Assembly: GCF_949987535.1 (NCBI RefSeq)
Contig: NC_080068.1
Location: forward strand, 78,269,254 to 78,333,253
DNA: 64,000 bases
DNA from: Balaenoptera acutorostrata
Taxonomy: Eukaryota > Chordata > Mammalia > Artiodactyla > Balaenopteridae
Reading direction: 5' to 3'
The notes under the pieces were generated by a model. It did no database searches. It had not been told where the DNA came from and was given only the letters and a program-made list of their open reading frames with translations. A program made the translations under genes and the position numbers. Shown here one piece after another: positions 37,001-45,760 of the stretch. Position 1 is the stretch's first letter. Every line of letters starts with the position of its first letter.

Positions 37001-40000
37001 AATATTTATTCATTTATTTATTTGGTTGCACTGGATCTTAGTTGCGGCTGGCGGGCTCCTTAGTTGCGGCATGCAAACTCTTAGTTGCAGCATGCATGTG
37101 GGATCTAGTTCCCCGACTAGGGATCGAACCCGGGCCCCCTGCCCTGGGAGCGCAGAATCGTAACCACTGTGCCACCAGGGAAGTTCCCAAGGAGCATTTT
37201 AAGCTCCACGGATCGGTAAATAGAAAACTTTTTGGAGTGGAGCAACACTGGAAATCAGTTCCCAGCATGGCTTCCAGAACCTTCTTGGGGAACACCTTCG
37301 ATCTTCCTCCTCTGTTTTGCAGGTGCTCAGGGATATTCCTGTTTAGCCATTTTATATCCAAAGTTTCATATAGCCTTTGCAAGCAATTAAAAAAACTTGC
37401 AAGTGTAGACGATCATTTTTTCACGTTGATTTCTCAAAGTGTTCTCAGTCTTCACAACAAGTCGGTGGTATAGGTAGAGCAAAGATAACCATTCGTTTTT
37501 TGAGAGGAGCAAAAATTGAGGTCTTTTTCTCTCCTCCTCCCCAACTCCCTACGCTCAGCCGCACCCCATTGCATTCACCTGAGCCCAGGTGTTGGGCTGC
37601 ACTGTAGCACATGGAAAGGTTCTTCTCAGATGTCACCTTCCCTGTGATTCCTTCCCTTTGTGCATTTGTCATTAAAGAGATGGCCACACATTTGGAAAAG
37701 ATGGCTTGCTGTCTTGCTGTAAACCACAGTCTTCCCAGTTCGAAGATTGTCTGCCTGGTCATAAAGCGTTTCTAATAAGATATTCATTGTGACTGCATTG
37801 TAGGAGGCAGGATAATGCAAGGCTAAACGCACAGGCTCCAGAGTCACACATCCCCTTGCTTAAAAGCTGTGTCACCGGGACTTCCCTGGTGGTGAAGTGG
37901 TTAGGATTGCCGTGGAGCAACTAAGCCCGGGCACCACAACTACTAAGCCTGCGCGCTAGAGCCTGCGAGCCACAACTGCTGAGCCCGTGAGCCACAACTA
38001 CCGAAGCCCGCGTGCCTAGAGCCCGTGCTCTGCAGCAAGAGAATCCAGCACAATGAGAAGCCTGCACACTGCAACGAAGAGTAGCCCCCGCTCGCCACAA
38101 CTAGAGAAAGCCCGCGCGCAGCAACAAAGACCTAACGCAGCCAAAAATAAACAAAAAATAAATTTATAAAAAAAAAGAAATAGGTAAAAAAATATTTTTC
38201 AAAGAAAAATAACATCGTACAAATAAGGCACTTAGAATAGTGCCTAGCAGACTATAATCTCTCTGTTATTGTTATCATTTAGTATAATTATTATTTTGGT
38301 TACAGTTAAAAGAAATGACTCTTAGGTTATGAAGTTCCTTTGAACATAATTTTGTGACTCTGATTTGCAGGTATTGTAGAGGAATGATAAGTAATTCCTT
38401 TATAAAAATCCAGGAAGAAGTAATTTTTTAAAATCTAATTCTCCATTTCACATATCCTGAATTGTTTATTTTAAAGATACATTAAGACAAGGAGACCACA
38501 GCAGCACGTACTAGAGGGCATTCTATGAAACATAAGGTGCACCGGATGTTTTGTTATATGTGTGTTTTATTTTACCAAACATCTATCTACTTTTCCATAA
38601 AGCAGCTCAGAGAACGAGGTCCATAGCAAACACTTCGGGAAATACTGAACCACAGTCTTCCCTGCATACTCCTATTTGTTCTGAAAACATAGTATGTTAC
38701 ACTTTCAAGTGGAGGGAAGGAAGCAGCAAGGACTTTCAGAGCCAGCACGGCAGCTGCAGTGCGGCAGCTTCAGTTAGCTTGTCTTTCCCCACTTCCTCCT
38801 CATGTAGAAACCCCACCTTATTCTCCAGAACTCAGCTCAAATGTCTCCACGTCTGAGATGCTTTCTCTGGCTCCTCAAGTTAGTTGGCTCCTTCTCGAAC
38901 CTTCTACAGCAATTTGTTTATATAGTGGTGTCATATCTTAGGTGGGAGATGGTTGAAGAGATCACATTTGCTGAAAATCGTGTCTGGGTCACAATCTTTT
39001 TAGGTCACAGCTTAAGAAGCTGACCCTTTGGAGATCTGTGTACTTTGTTCCATAAAGTTGTCACAGACTATGCTTCTTTCTCTCCGTTCTTGAAACATCA
39101 TGCTTCTTCAGTTAAGTATGAGTTGAGGCAGCTGGCATGTATTTTAGGAAAAATATTTCTTCTTAGTTACAGTGAGATCAACTGAGTAAAGGGTGGACCT
39201 CAACTCCCATCTCTCGCTAACTCTGGGGCATAGGCTGATTGTGTGGAATGGTGGGCAGAAGATTCCAGAGCATTGGAACTTTCCCTGAGCATTCCAATTC
39301 CGTCAGTGTCACCAGCTGAATTCAAATGAGCCTTGAGGATGCAACTTTACCTTACTTTAATGGCTCCTGTCTCACTCCCTTACAGTTATTGTTTGTCTAC
39401 CCCTCTGCCTTTCTGCCCTGAGAATGGCAACTTTTGTTTGCTTTATTTTTAAATAAATTTATTTATTTATTTTTGGCTGCGTTGGGTCTTTGTTGCTGCG
39501 TGTGGGCTTCCTCTAGTTGCGGTGAGCGGGGGCTACTCTTCATTGGGGTGCGCGGGCTTCTCATTGCAGTGGCTTCTCTTGTTGCAGAGCGTAGGCTCTA
39601 GGCGCCTGGGCTTCAGTAGTTGCAGCACGTGGGCTCAGCAGTTCTGGTTCGCCGTCTCTAGAGCGTAGGCTCAGTAGTTGTGGTGCACGGGCTTAGTTGC
39701 TCCGCGGCATGTGGGATCTTCCCGGACCAGGGCTCGAACCCGTGTCCCCTGCATTGGCAGGCGGATTCTTAACCACTGCGCCACCAGGGAAGCCCAAGAA
39801 TGGCAACTTTTGTTTCTCTGTCTGTTTCTCCTCCAGACCCTTGGGAGTTGAATGAATGAATGAATGAATGGATAGGTAGCTACACGTGATCAGTAAGGAT
39901 TCTTTCTCTCCCTCCTCCTCAGGGCCGCCCAATAACTCCAGTGTACACGGTGGCTCCGAACGTTCAGAGAATTCCCGCTGCCGGGATCTACGGGGCCAGT

Positions 40001-40156
40001 TATGTGCCATTTGCTGCTCCGACCACAGCTACGATCGCCACGCTGCAGAAGAACGCGGCGGCCGCCGTCTACAGCGGGTACGCAGGCTACATACCTCAGG
40101 CCTTCCCCGCCGCTGCTATCCAGGTGCCCATCCACGACGTCTACCAGACCTACTGA
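29961..40156 (+). CDS. RBM47: RBM47, RNA-binding motif protein 47 (four coding exons joined)
   Basis: Joining 29961-31089, 31966-32172, 34968-35155 and 39923-40156 gives one open frame of 585 residues plus TGA. Every junction obeys GT-AG and the phases are 1, 1 and 0. I recognise the protein as RBM47 of the A1CF/hnRNP Q-R family: a nuclear RNA-binding protein, APOBEC1 cofactor for C-to-U editing, and regulator of splicing and mRNA stability (known for the family, not seen here). Three RRMs are visible: RRM1 with RNP2 VFVGKI near residue 73 and RNP1 RGYAFVMY at 111; RRM2 with LFIGGI at 153 and RGFAFVEY at 194; RRM3 with LYVRNL at 248 and DYAFVHF at 282. After these come an RG-rich segment (residues 377-445), an eight-alanine run near residue 490 and the C-terminus DVYQTY. 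Human RBM47 is 593 residues as I recall; the difference seems to lie mainly in alanine runs. No frameshift or premature stop is seen, so the gene looks functional. Confidence 0.97.
31090..31965 (+). other. RBM47 intron between coding exons 1 and 2
   Basis: An 876-bp GT-AG intron. It contains a degraded sense MIR at about 31520-31670 and otherwise nothing I recognise. Its 3' end has a poor pyrimidine tract (tgtgttgttattataag), with purines breaking the run, before a tandem AAGCAG acceptor. Confidence 0.9.
31520..31670 (+). repeat. MIR SINE fragment in an RBM47 intron
   Basis: cagaatgcttagcctctgggtcctg ... ttttgtgacttaagtcagcccctttgacctcccgaggcttg is a diverged sense MIR. Confidence 0.6.
31966..32172 (+). 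CDS. RBM47: RBM47 coding exon 2: symmetric 69-codon RG-rich cassette
   Basis: The exon is 207 bases and phase 1 at both ends, so including or skipping it keeps the frame. It encodes the segment starting [16 protein letters not shown] and ending at VAIKPGT, with RG/RGG-like and Tyr/Gly-rich stretches between RRM3 and the C-terminal region. Direct joining of exon 1 to exon 3 gives FVK-V-AIPAIG. In human RBM47 a shorter isoform lacks exactly 69 residues here (known to me from memory). The acceptor is tandem: AG at 31964-31965 or at 31967-31968. The first choice adds one alanine (VKAGSIRG), the second omits it (VKGSIRG). I chose the upstream AG because it matches the human protein as I recall it. 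The donor is ACAG|gtcagt. Confidence 0.95.
32173..34967 (+). other. RBM47 intron between coding exons 2 and 3
   Basis: A 2795-bp GT-AG intron with acceptor ttctcttgcag. It holds a 5'-truncated sense L1 tail (33448-33659, described separately), a T-run at 33226-33239 and a short CA-rich stretch near 34108-34135. I see no other gene or recognised element in it. Confidence 0.9.
33448..33659 (+). mobile_element. 5'-truncated L1 3' end, sense, in an RBM47 intron
   Basis: gggaagcaaccgcatagcacagggagatcagc ... gggtgggatagggagg ... caattatactccaataaatatg and a poly-A tail. The 15-bp TSD aagatttaactagag at 33433-33447 and 33660-33674 fixes both ends. It brings an AATAAA hexamer (about 33639-33644) in the gene's own orientation. 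Confidence 0.95.
34968..35155 (+). CDS. RBM47: RBM47 coding exon 3 with polyalanine tract
   Basis: The exon is 188 bases. It completes the split valine codon (G|TG) and encodes [19 protein letters not shown]... through PPPFQ, ending in phase 0 at CAG|gtaggg. Residues near 490 form an eight-alanine run written with mixed GCC/GCG codons (35095-35120), which makes a very CpG-rich patch with NotI-type GCGGCCGC sites. The run is shorter than in human RBM47 as I recall it. Mixed codons argue against rapid slippage, but length differences between species are expected at this site. Confidence 0.96.
35607..35640. repeat. 34-bp perfect palindrome of TATA/CATATG units
   Basis: Alternating purine-pyrimidine sequence centred on CATG between 35623 and 35624; each base from 35607 to 35623 pairs with its partner up to 35640. 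It follows a (CT)n stretch (35586-35599). Confidence 0.95.
36989..37188 (-). mobile_element. CHR-type SINE, shorter subfamily, antisense
   Basis: T-run/AT tail, ttggttgcactggatcttag, gatctagttccccgactagggatcg and the boundary ccaccagggaagttccc. TSD aaggagcttttt (36977-36988) / aaggagcatttt (37189-37200), one mismatch. Same subfamily as 5379-5591. Confidence 0.92.
37805..38270 (+). repeat. MIR SINE, split by a SINE
   Basis: The left part (about 37805-37876: cacaggctccagagtcacac ... aaagctgtgtcacc) and right part (about 38178-38270, with aaggcacttagaatagtgcctagcag) are consecutive MIR segments separated by the SINE at 37877-38177. Confidence 0.7.
37877..38177 (+). mobile_element. CHR-type SINE lacking the B-box region
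   Basis: Starts gggacttccctggtggtgaagtgg but jumps from ggttaggattg directly to ccgtggagcaactaagcccg, about 70 bases short of the family consensus. The missing part contains the gggttcgagccc B box. The rest of the body and the A-rich tail are present. No clear TSD was found. Confidence 0.88.
39440..39796 (-). mobile_element. CHR-type SINE, antisense, 126 bp before the last RBM47 exon
   Basis: AT-rich tail, ttggctgcgttgggtctttg, full body and the boundary ccaccagggaagccca. The 19-bp TSD agaatggcaacttttgttt at 39421-39439 and 39797-39815 is perfect, suggesting a fairly recent insertion close to the acceptor of the terminal exon. Confidence 0.96.
39923..40156 (+). CDS. RBM47: RBM47 last coding exon, C-terminus and stop
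   Basis: The exon begins GGC CGC CCA ATA ([18 protein letters not shown]), encodes the last 77 residues and ends HDVYQTY followed by TGA at 40154-40156. It holds a second alanine run (KNAAAAVY) and the conserved Tyr/Ala-rich tail typical of RBM47. The exon continues directly into the 3' UTR. Confidence 0.97.
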   Translation, partial: GRPITPVYTVAPNVQRIPAAGIYGASYVPFAAPTTATIATLQKNAAAAVYSGYAGYIPQAFPAAAIQVPIHDVYQTY

Positions 40157-41445
40157 GATCCACCCACCATGACCACTGAAGGAACACTTTACTATTTATG
40201 AAGAAAGAACGTGTTGGGTTAGCACACACGAAACCCGAACGTGAAGAATGTTATCAGATACCAACCATACTGGAATATTTTATATACATGAAGTTTTCAC
40301 TAGTTTTTTAAGACTGTTTTCAATTTAGCAGACCTGTGTTCGTACATTTCTAAGAGGCTTGCAATGGTTTGTGCCTTAAACACCATCTCTTAAAAACTTG
40401 TACGCTGTAGTACATTTGTATAGAGGTTTTCGTTTTTGTATTTTTAAGGATATATTTTCAGTATGAAGGTTATTTTCTTAACTTCTGCACTCCAGAGATT
40501 TCTATTTTGTAGTACCTTCAATAGTGAATATATCAACTATATATTAAAAAGCACACTTGAGCAGCTAGGGAACTATTTTGAAAAATATATTCAATATTTA
40601 AAGATACAAACAATAGTGCTTTAAAAATACTACATAAGACGTTATTTTAAAAGTTATACTGGAAAGTGCAATTTTAAAATGAGTGAAACCTCTATTTCTG
40701 CTGGAATTAAAAGTTGACGGGTGTTACTATGTGTTATCCATGACGGTTCTGTTTTTTAAACACTCGACCTCTCCTTAAGCCAACATTGAAAGACTTGTCA
40801 CACTTCTGAGTCCAAACACTGGAAAGCTCTCTCACCTGCCACCATCACCCTGGGTCCCTACTCCTTCTCCAGGTGCCTTTGCTCTTACATAGGTTCTCTC
40901 CCCACCCACTAGTCACCCTCTCCCCCTGTTCCCAGTCCCACCTTCGTGTTTGGCAAGTCTAGGACAAATTAATTACTCTGACAGAGAAAACATTGATGAC
41001 TTTTATACTTCTTTTTGTTGGGGTTTTTTGTTATGGGTTTTTGGTTTTTGGGGAGCATTTGGTTTGGTTGGGAGGTATTTTCAATAGCAGAGTATGTGTA
41101 AGCACAAGATTTTAATAGTTTGCATAAGACATCTTTGCATAGCTATTTAATTGTCCAATATACAACTTTCATTCCTTTCCTAATGCTTTTATTTTATTAT
41201 ATTTGTTTTGAAGTGTAAGTTTGTAGAGACAGAGAATGTTATTGTAGACAAGACCCTGAAAGACTCTTGTCGGCAGATATGCTTCTAGTTGCCTTATCAT
41301 GTTTCATGCGAAATGTCTGTAGTTGTCACGGTGTTGGAAATATTATGTTTATTGAACAGGGCCTCCCTCCGTTGCCATGCACGTGGCAGGTGAACTGAAT
41401 TGGGGCGTGCACAGCCAGGGAGACCTGCAGGAGTAAAAGATAGTT

Positions 41446-41453
41446 TGTAAATA
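41446..41453 (+). promoter_or_regulatory. Candidate Pumilio response element TGTAAATA
   Basis: The eight bases match the PUM1/2 consensus TGTANATA exactly and lie in the RBM47 3' UTR. A single match of this length can occur by chance, so function is only suggested. Confidence 0.4.
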
Positions 41454-42337
41454 TCTCCTAATGCTTGTTTTTAGCTGTTTTATGTTGCAGAAGTTCATGG
41501 TACCTAGTTGAATGCAAAATGAAACCATTTTATTTCAATGTTATTGAACAGTTTTGTTTTAGTAGGAAGTAAATGTATTGTTGCAGTGTTTTGTGCCTGT
41601 TTAAAGGCCTTTGTTTAGCAGAGTGAATGTAAAATACAGTAAAATGTTAAGATTGTCATCTACTTTATGAAATACACCAACTTGGAATTTTTTTTGTTTA
41701 AAGGTTCTATCAAGGAAGTGAGGTGTGCAATAGATGGCACGGCCACAGTTGTGTTTTTATGTCATATTGGAGATTCCATCAAACCTTCTACTCACTGAAT
41801 TTTGCTGATGGCTGCATTCTTATTGTGGATTAATAATAGGATAGTGCCCTTAGCAAACGTTTTAGTTTTGTTTTACATTTTAAATTAAGAGATTCCCAAA
41901 TGCCCTCTTTTCCCTCATCTTTGGGTGGGTTGAATTTTTTATATATAAGCAATATTTATTTAACTATTCTATAAAATTATTGAGTGCCTGCGAAGGCCTT
42001 TAAACATTCCTAACCTTCCTTTCCATCGTTCTTACATGACATAAAGTAATTGTGCAATGTTCCTGATTCTGTACCCAGCAAACTGCATCCAAACTCAAAT
42101 CTGTTGTAATGAGTAATCCAACAAAATGCAGTTTGGATTAGATCCCCATCCTTTGACTTTGTATGAAAGAAGTACTCTCCTACTCTCCTTCCAGTGAAGG
42201 ATAATTATCACAGAGGTTCACTGGATGAGACTGACCCAGGGGTCTTACTGTATTTTACATGTGCCTGTAAATTATTTGCAAAAAAGAAAAAGGAAAAAAA
42301 TGGTGTCTTAACATGGCAACTACCAAACTACCTTAAA

Positions 42338-42343
42338 AATAAA
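42338..42343 (+). terminator. Internal poly(A) signal AATAAA (proximal)
   Basis: A canonical hexamer in the RBM47 3' UTR, 313 bases before the distal one. A T/G-containing stretch follows. It could give a slightly shorter transcript. Confidence 0.5.
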
Positions 42344-42650
42344 TGTTGCTGACATAGCCAGTTAAGTATCAGTGAGCCTCCTACCTACCTATGGTCTGTC
42401 TGTTCCTGTTCTTTGAAAAACATTTCACATATGTACACTACTGAGGTAAGTCTGTAACTTGAAATGTGAACTTTTTTTTAGGGTTAAGAACAAACTATAT
42501 AAATGTTAAAAAAAAAAAAACTTTCGAGTTCTCTGTTTTCAAACATGCTAGCAGTTTAGTTGTTATCTTTAGTTGCATTGTATTTGAAAAGCTTTTAAGT
42601 TTATTTAGATCTTGCTTCATTTACAATACATTCTTAGGATGTATGTGGTA

Positions 42651-42656
42651 AATAAA
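42651..42656 (+). terminator. Distal poly(A) signal AATAAA of RBM47
   Basis: A canonical hexamer in ...ggtaaataaagctttc..., followed by a T-rich and TGT-containing region (42681-42725) suited to CstF binding. It is the last such signal before repeat-bearing intergenic DNA, so it is taken as the gene's end; cleavage is expected near 42670-42680. Confidence 0.8.
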
Positions 42657-42675
42657 GCTTTCTTTAAAGCAATTT

Positions 42676-43544
42676 CAAGACCTTATTTTAAATTGTGTTT
42701 TCTTTATACACATTTTTTTTTCTAACAAAATTAGAATAACCCTTACAGCATAGAAGGAACTGACTAATTCATTATTTTCAGCTGGAGAAAATCATATCTT
42801 TGATTTGAATTACTAATGAAGATGAGGCACATAGTAAAAATTGTAAATTATCAGTGTCTTCAAACTTGTGCCCAGGTGGTAGAAAGTTGAGCACTCAACT
42901 ACTACTCAGCATCTGGATTAGAATGGGATGTGGCACAGCCTGTCACTGTTCTCGGTACTGGTTTGTTTATGATCCCAAGAGCTTTACACTCAGAAATCTA
43001 CATGGAGGCAGTTGATGTGACCTTGAGTTGTTTGGTGGTCTCATGAAAGTTCTGGGGTGACCTAATGTTGGTCACCGCATCGGAAACCAAAGCCCTCTGT
43101 TTCACCTTTTTCACAGCACCCACCAAGATTAGCAGGATACTGCCTTTTTCTCTAGAGATCATCACTAACTTCAGGTAGGATCCATCAGCAAAGCCAATCA
43201 AATGATTCAAGGGAAAGTGGTAAGTTGTCAATGGAATTACCTCTAAAAACTGCCCCACATGGCTTTGCCGTTGATTAAGAATTTTACCTTCTTAGTCTTG
43301 AGCAGCCTGGGTCATGGCCTCCCGAACCACATTTCTTAGAATTCTAACTTCCTGCTTCCTCTGAAAAGGAAGAAGGCTCTTTCAGAGGCAGAAGAGGCCA
43401 GGGATCTTCCCAAGATGACAGATCATTAGGCAATATTTTCAAGGGCAACAAGATCTGCTGATTCTTTCTTGTTCTAGGAGAAGAGTACAGATGCTCTTCA
43501 AGTTGCAGAATCAGAGTTTGACGGCTCTTGTCAGAAAAGGAATT
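42676..43544. other. Downstream of RBM47, no gene recognised
   Basis: A reverse-strand 86-residue frame (42998-43258) has some protein-like composition but matches no family I know and lacks supporting signals. No repeat recognised. Confidence 0.4.
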
Positions 43545-43900
43545 AACAGTCTTACAAAATGCATATTACACCTCTACTAGATGCCCTGCCCGGCTTTGTT
43601 CTAGGAGCTGCGGTGACTACAGCATCAACAAAACCAACAAAACCTTGCACACATGGAGCTTACATTCCAGTGGGAGAACACAGACAAAATAAGCAGGTAA
43701 ATAGTGTGTTGGGTGGGGATAAAAGCTTTGCTTGGGTGATTCATTAGGCTCTTTGGCTTCCATTGCCACGGGACCTCACAAGAACTCAGCGAAGTATGCA
43801 GAGCAGATATGTGACCGGCCAAGGTCCCACAGCTGGTAGGAACCAGGGCAGAAATCTGCGCTCAGACTCCAAGTCCCAGATACTTTCAAACAGCAAGCAC
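43545..43900. repeat. L2 fragment followed by antisense MIR fragment
   Basis: L2-like: tctactagatgccctgcccggctttgttctaggagctg ... catggagcttacattccagtggg (to about 43720). MIR-like reverse: gtatgcagagcagatatgtgaccggccaaggtcccacagctggtagg (about 43790-43900). Confidence 0.6.
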
Positions 43901-44530
43901 ACTGACCCTGGACATGAACAGATTCGGTAGTGCCAACAACCAACTTCACGGTCTACAAAAAGAAAAGAAAAGCTTTTCTCCAAGTGTAGTTTCTTTTCTG
44001 TTGGTTGGCTTTTAGTGTGTTTTCAAATGCAGCCTCTTTCCTTGGGGGGATGGGAACTGAAGGAAGAATGGCTGAAATGCCTACTTTCAGCCTGGAAGAC
44101 ATAGCACTAGGTGAGCTGCTAAAATTGTCTACACTGGTGGATTTAAGGAATTCGATCTACAATGCCATATCAAGGATTATGGAGAGGGCTAAACAACTAT
44201 TGTTAAGAAGTCAACTATACCCTTCTGCTTCTTCACTAGGCTAGATGCCCCAATTTGTTTTAATTCCAAAAATATCTGTCAAGACAACATGCATAAGCAC
44301 TTATTTAGTTGGAAGTCAAGACAACTAGAAAACAAAGTTCTAATTTTTCTTTTCTCGTGAAGGGTAATCCTATGGACAGTACAACATTTTATTGGGTGCT
44401 GTGACATGACCTGCACTGTGCTGGGTATATTTTGTTAACTATAATTGACTTTATTGGCTTGCCAGGCCCTGTTTTAAGGGCATTAGGGTAGTTGACTATT
44501 TTCAAGAGATGTATATAGTATATTACATGA
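43901..44530. other. No gene recognised
   Basis: Short frames only; no repeat family identified. Confidence 0.4.
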
Positions 44531-44532
44531 TA

Positions 44533-44611
44533 TTGGGTTGGCCAAAAAGTTCATTCGGGGTTTTCCAGAAGATGTTACAGAAAACCCGAACGAACTTTTT
44601 GGCCAGCCCAA
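44533..44611. mobile_element. Mariner-derived mini-element forming a long hairpin
   Basis: A 79-bp element with terminal inverted repeats of about 31 bases (ttgggttggccaaaaagttc at the left; its near reverse complement gaactttttggccagcccaa at the right, with two mismatches and one extra G). It is bounded by TA dinucleotides (44531-44532, 44612-44613), the mariner target site. It has no coding room. Transcribed, it would fold into a near-perfect stem-loop like a miRNA precursor. Confidence 0.92.
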
Positions 44612-44613
44612 TA

Positions 44614-45029
44614 TTTATCATAAAGTCTTTTGGGCAACCTTTATATCAGAGTTGGGTTTTTTAAAAAAACGAAATGTGACATTTGGCATGGCTATTTTGA
44701 TGAAATCACATTTGGCACAATGACCCTAAAAAAAAAAATACATCTTCACCTTAAAAAAAAACTTACTGATAGGATAACAGATGTATTCACTTTATCCCTG
44801 CCCAACCACTTCCTTGACACACTCTCCATCTCTTTGACCATCCAAGGTCAAGGGCAGGATTAGGTTTAAATACAGAATGAAACTCAGGAGCTGAGTTTTG
44901 CTTCAATTCCAAGTTCTAAGCTATCAGATTGGATACAGCCTTTCTTCTCTTTCTCCTCATTAGTTTTCCCTCTCTAGGTGCCCAGTATTCCTCTGTTTCC
45001 TAACTCCTCACACCAAAATGTGATTGCCT
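44614..45029. other. No gene; A-runs
   Basis: Two A-runs near 44728 and 44753; nothing else recognised. Confidence 0.4.
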
Positions 45030-45245
45030 AAATACTTGTCAAGCACTGTGGCCTGGTAGAACAGGCTGGGCTTGCCGTTGGGATGCCTAGGGGCTGAACC
45101 TCCAGCTTTGCTATTTACCAGCTGTGTGACCTTGGAAAAGATGGCTTGCCTCTCTGAGCACCAGTTTCTTAATTGATAAAACAGAGATGATAATCCTGAC
45201 CTCACAAGATTATTGGGAAAATCAGATGAGTTAATGAATCTTTAA
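45030..45245 (+). repeat. MIR SINE
   Basis: gcactgtggcctggtagaacaggctgggc ... ttaccagctgtgtgaccttggaaaag ... gatgataatcctgacctcacaagattattgg is a clear sense MIR. Confidence 0.85.
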
Positions 45246-45374
45246 AAAGCCTGGTATGTCATAGACAAAGTTATTTCCTTTCTCTTCCTGTTTATAAACT
45301 GTAGTGTGAATGCGTCCCCACTGTATTAACTCAATTAAGCCTTTCCATTTGACTCCTTTTTACGCTTTTGTTCA

Positions 45375-45760
45375 CCCATTTTTTTCAATAAACATTTGTT
45401 GAATGCCAGCCATGTGCCAGAACAGTATGAGGCACTGGAGAGACAATGATCAACAAAATCGACCCCCTCTGCCCTCCAGAAACTCCCGGGCGTGATAAGG
45501 CAGTGTTGCAAGGGCTATGAAATGGGAGGCACACCCACCCAGGCCTGGGCAAGGGGTTAAGAAGACTTTGGGGAGGAAGTGGCATCTAAGCAAAGAAGGA
45601 CAGGATGAGTAGGAGGGAGGGCAGATGAGCAGGGAGAAGAGGGAACAGGAAATGCCCAGGCCCAGAAGAAAAAGCGTGGTATAGTCAAGTACCTGAAAGA
45701 AGTTCAGTGTGGCAACCTCAAAAAAGGAGGCAAAAGGGTGTAGAGTGAGGAAACACAACC
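45375..45760. repeat. L2 fragment
   Basis: tttttcaataaacatttgttgaatgccagccatgtgccag ... gaggcactggagagacaatg ... gggaggaagtggcatctaagc fits the L2 pattern. Limits approximate. Confidence 0.65.

Larger units (their letters stand above)
35156..39922 (+). other. RBM47 intron between coding exons 3 and 4
   Basis: A 4767-bp GT-AG intron with acceptor tract ctctccctcctcctcag. It holds a 34-bp perfect palindrome (35607-35640), antisense SINEs at 36989-37188 and 39440-39796, a sense SINE at 37877-38177 set inside an old MIR, a probable L2 fragment at about 38780-38900, and a short GAAT repeat (39850-39870) just before the last exon. Confidence 0.9.
40157..42675 (+). other. RBM47: RBM47 3' UTR
   Basis: About 2.5 kb of A+T-rich sequence, free of SINE and L1 insertions, between the stop codon and the last plausible poly(A) signal. 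It has several ATTTA cores (for example near 40194 and 41955), a G/T-rich stretch at about 41015-41075, a Pumilio-type site at 41446 and two AATAAA hexamers. Its lack of recent repeats, against dense repeats on both sides, fits selection on a transcribed UTR. The exact cleavage position is inferred. Confidence 0.85.

Noticed and set aside
37042..37473. A 143-residue + frame
   Set aside because: Its first third is an antisense SINE and the rest is intronic sequence between RBM47 coding exons 3 and 4; no splice or domain support.
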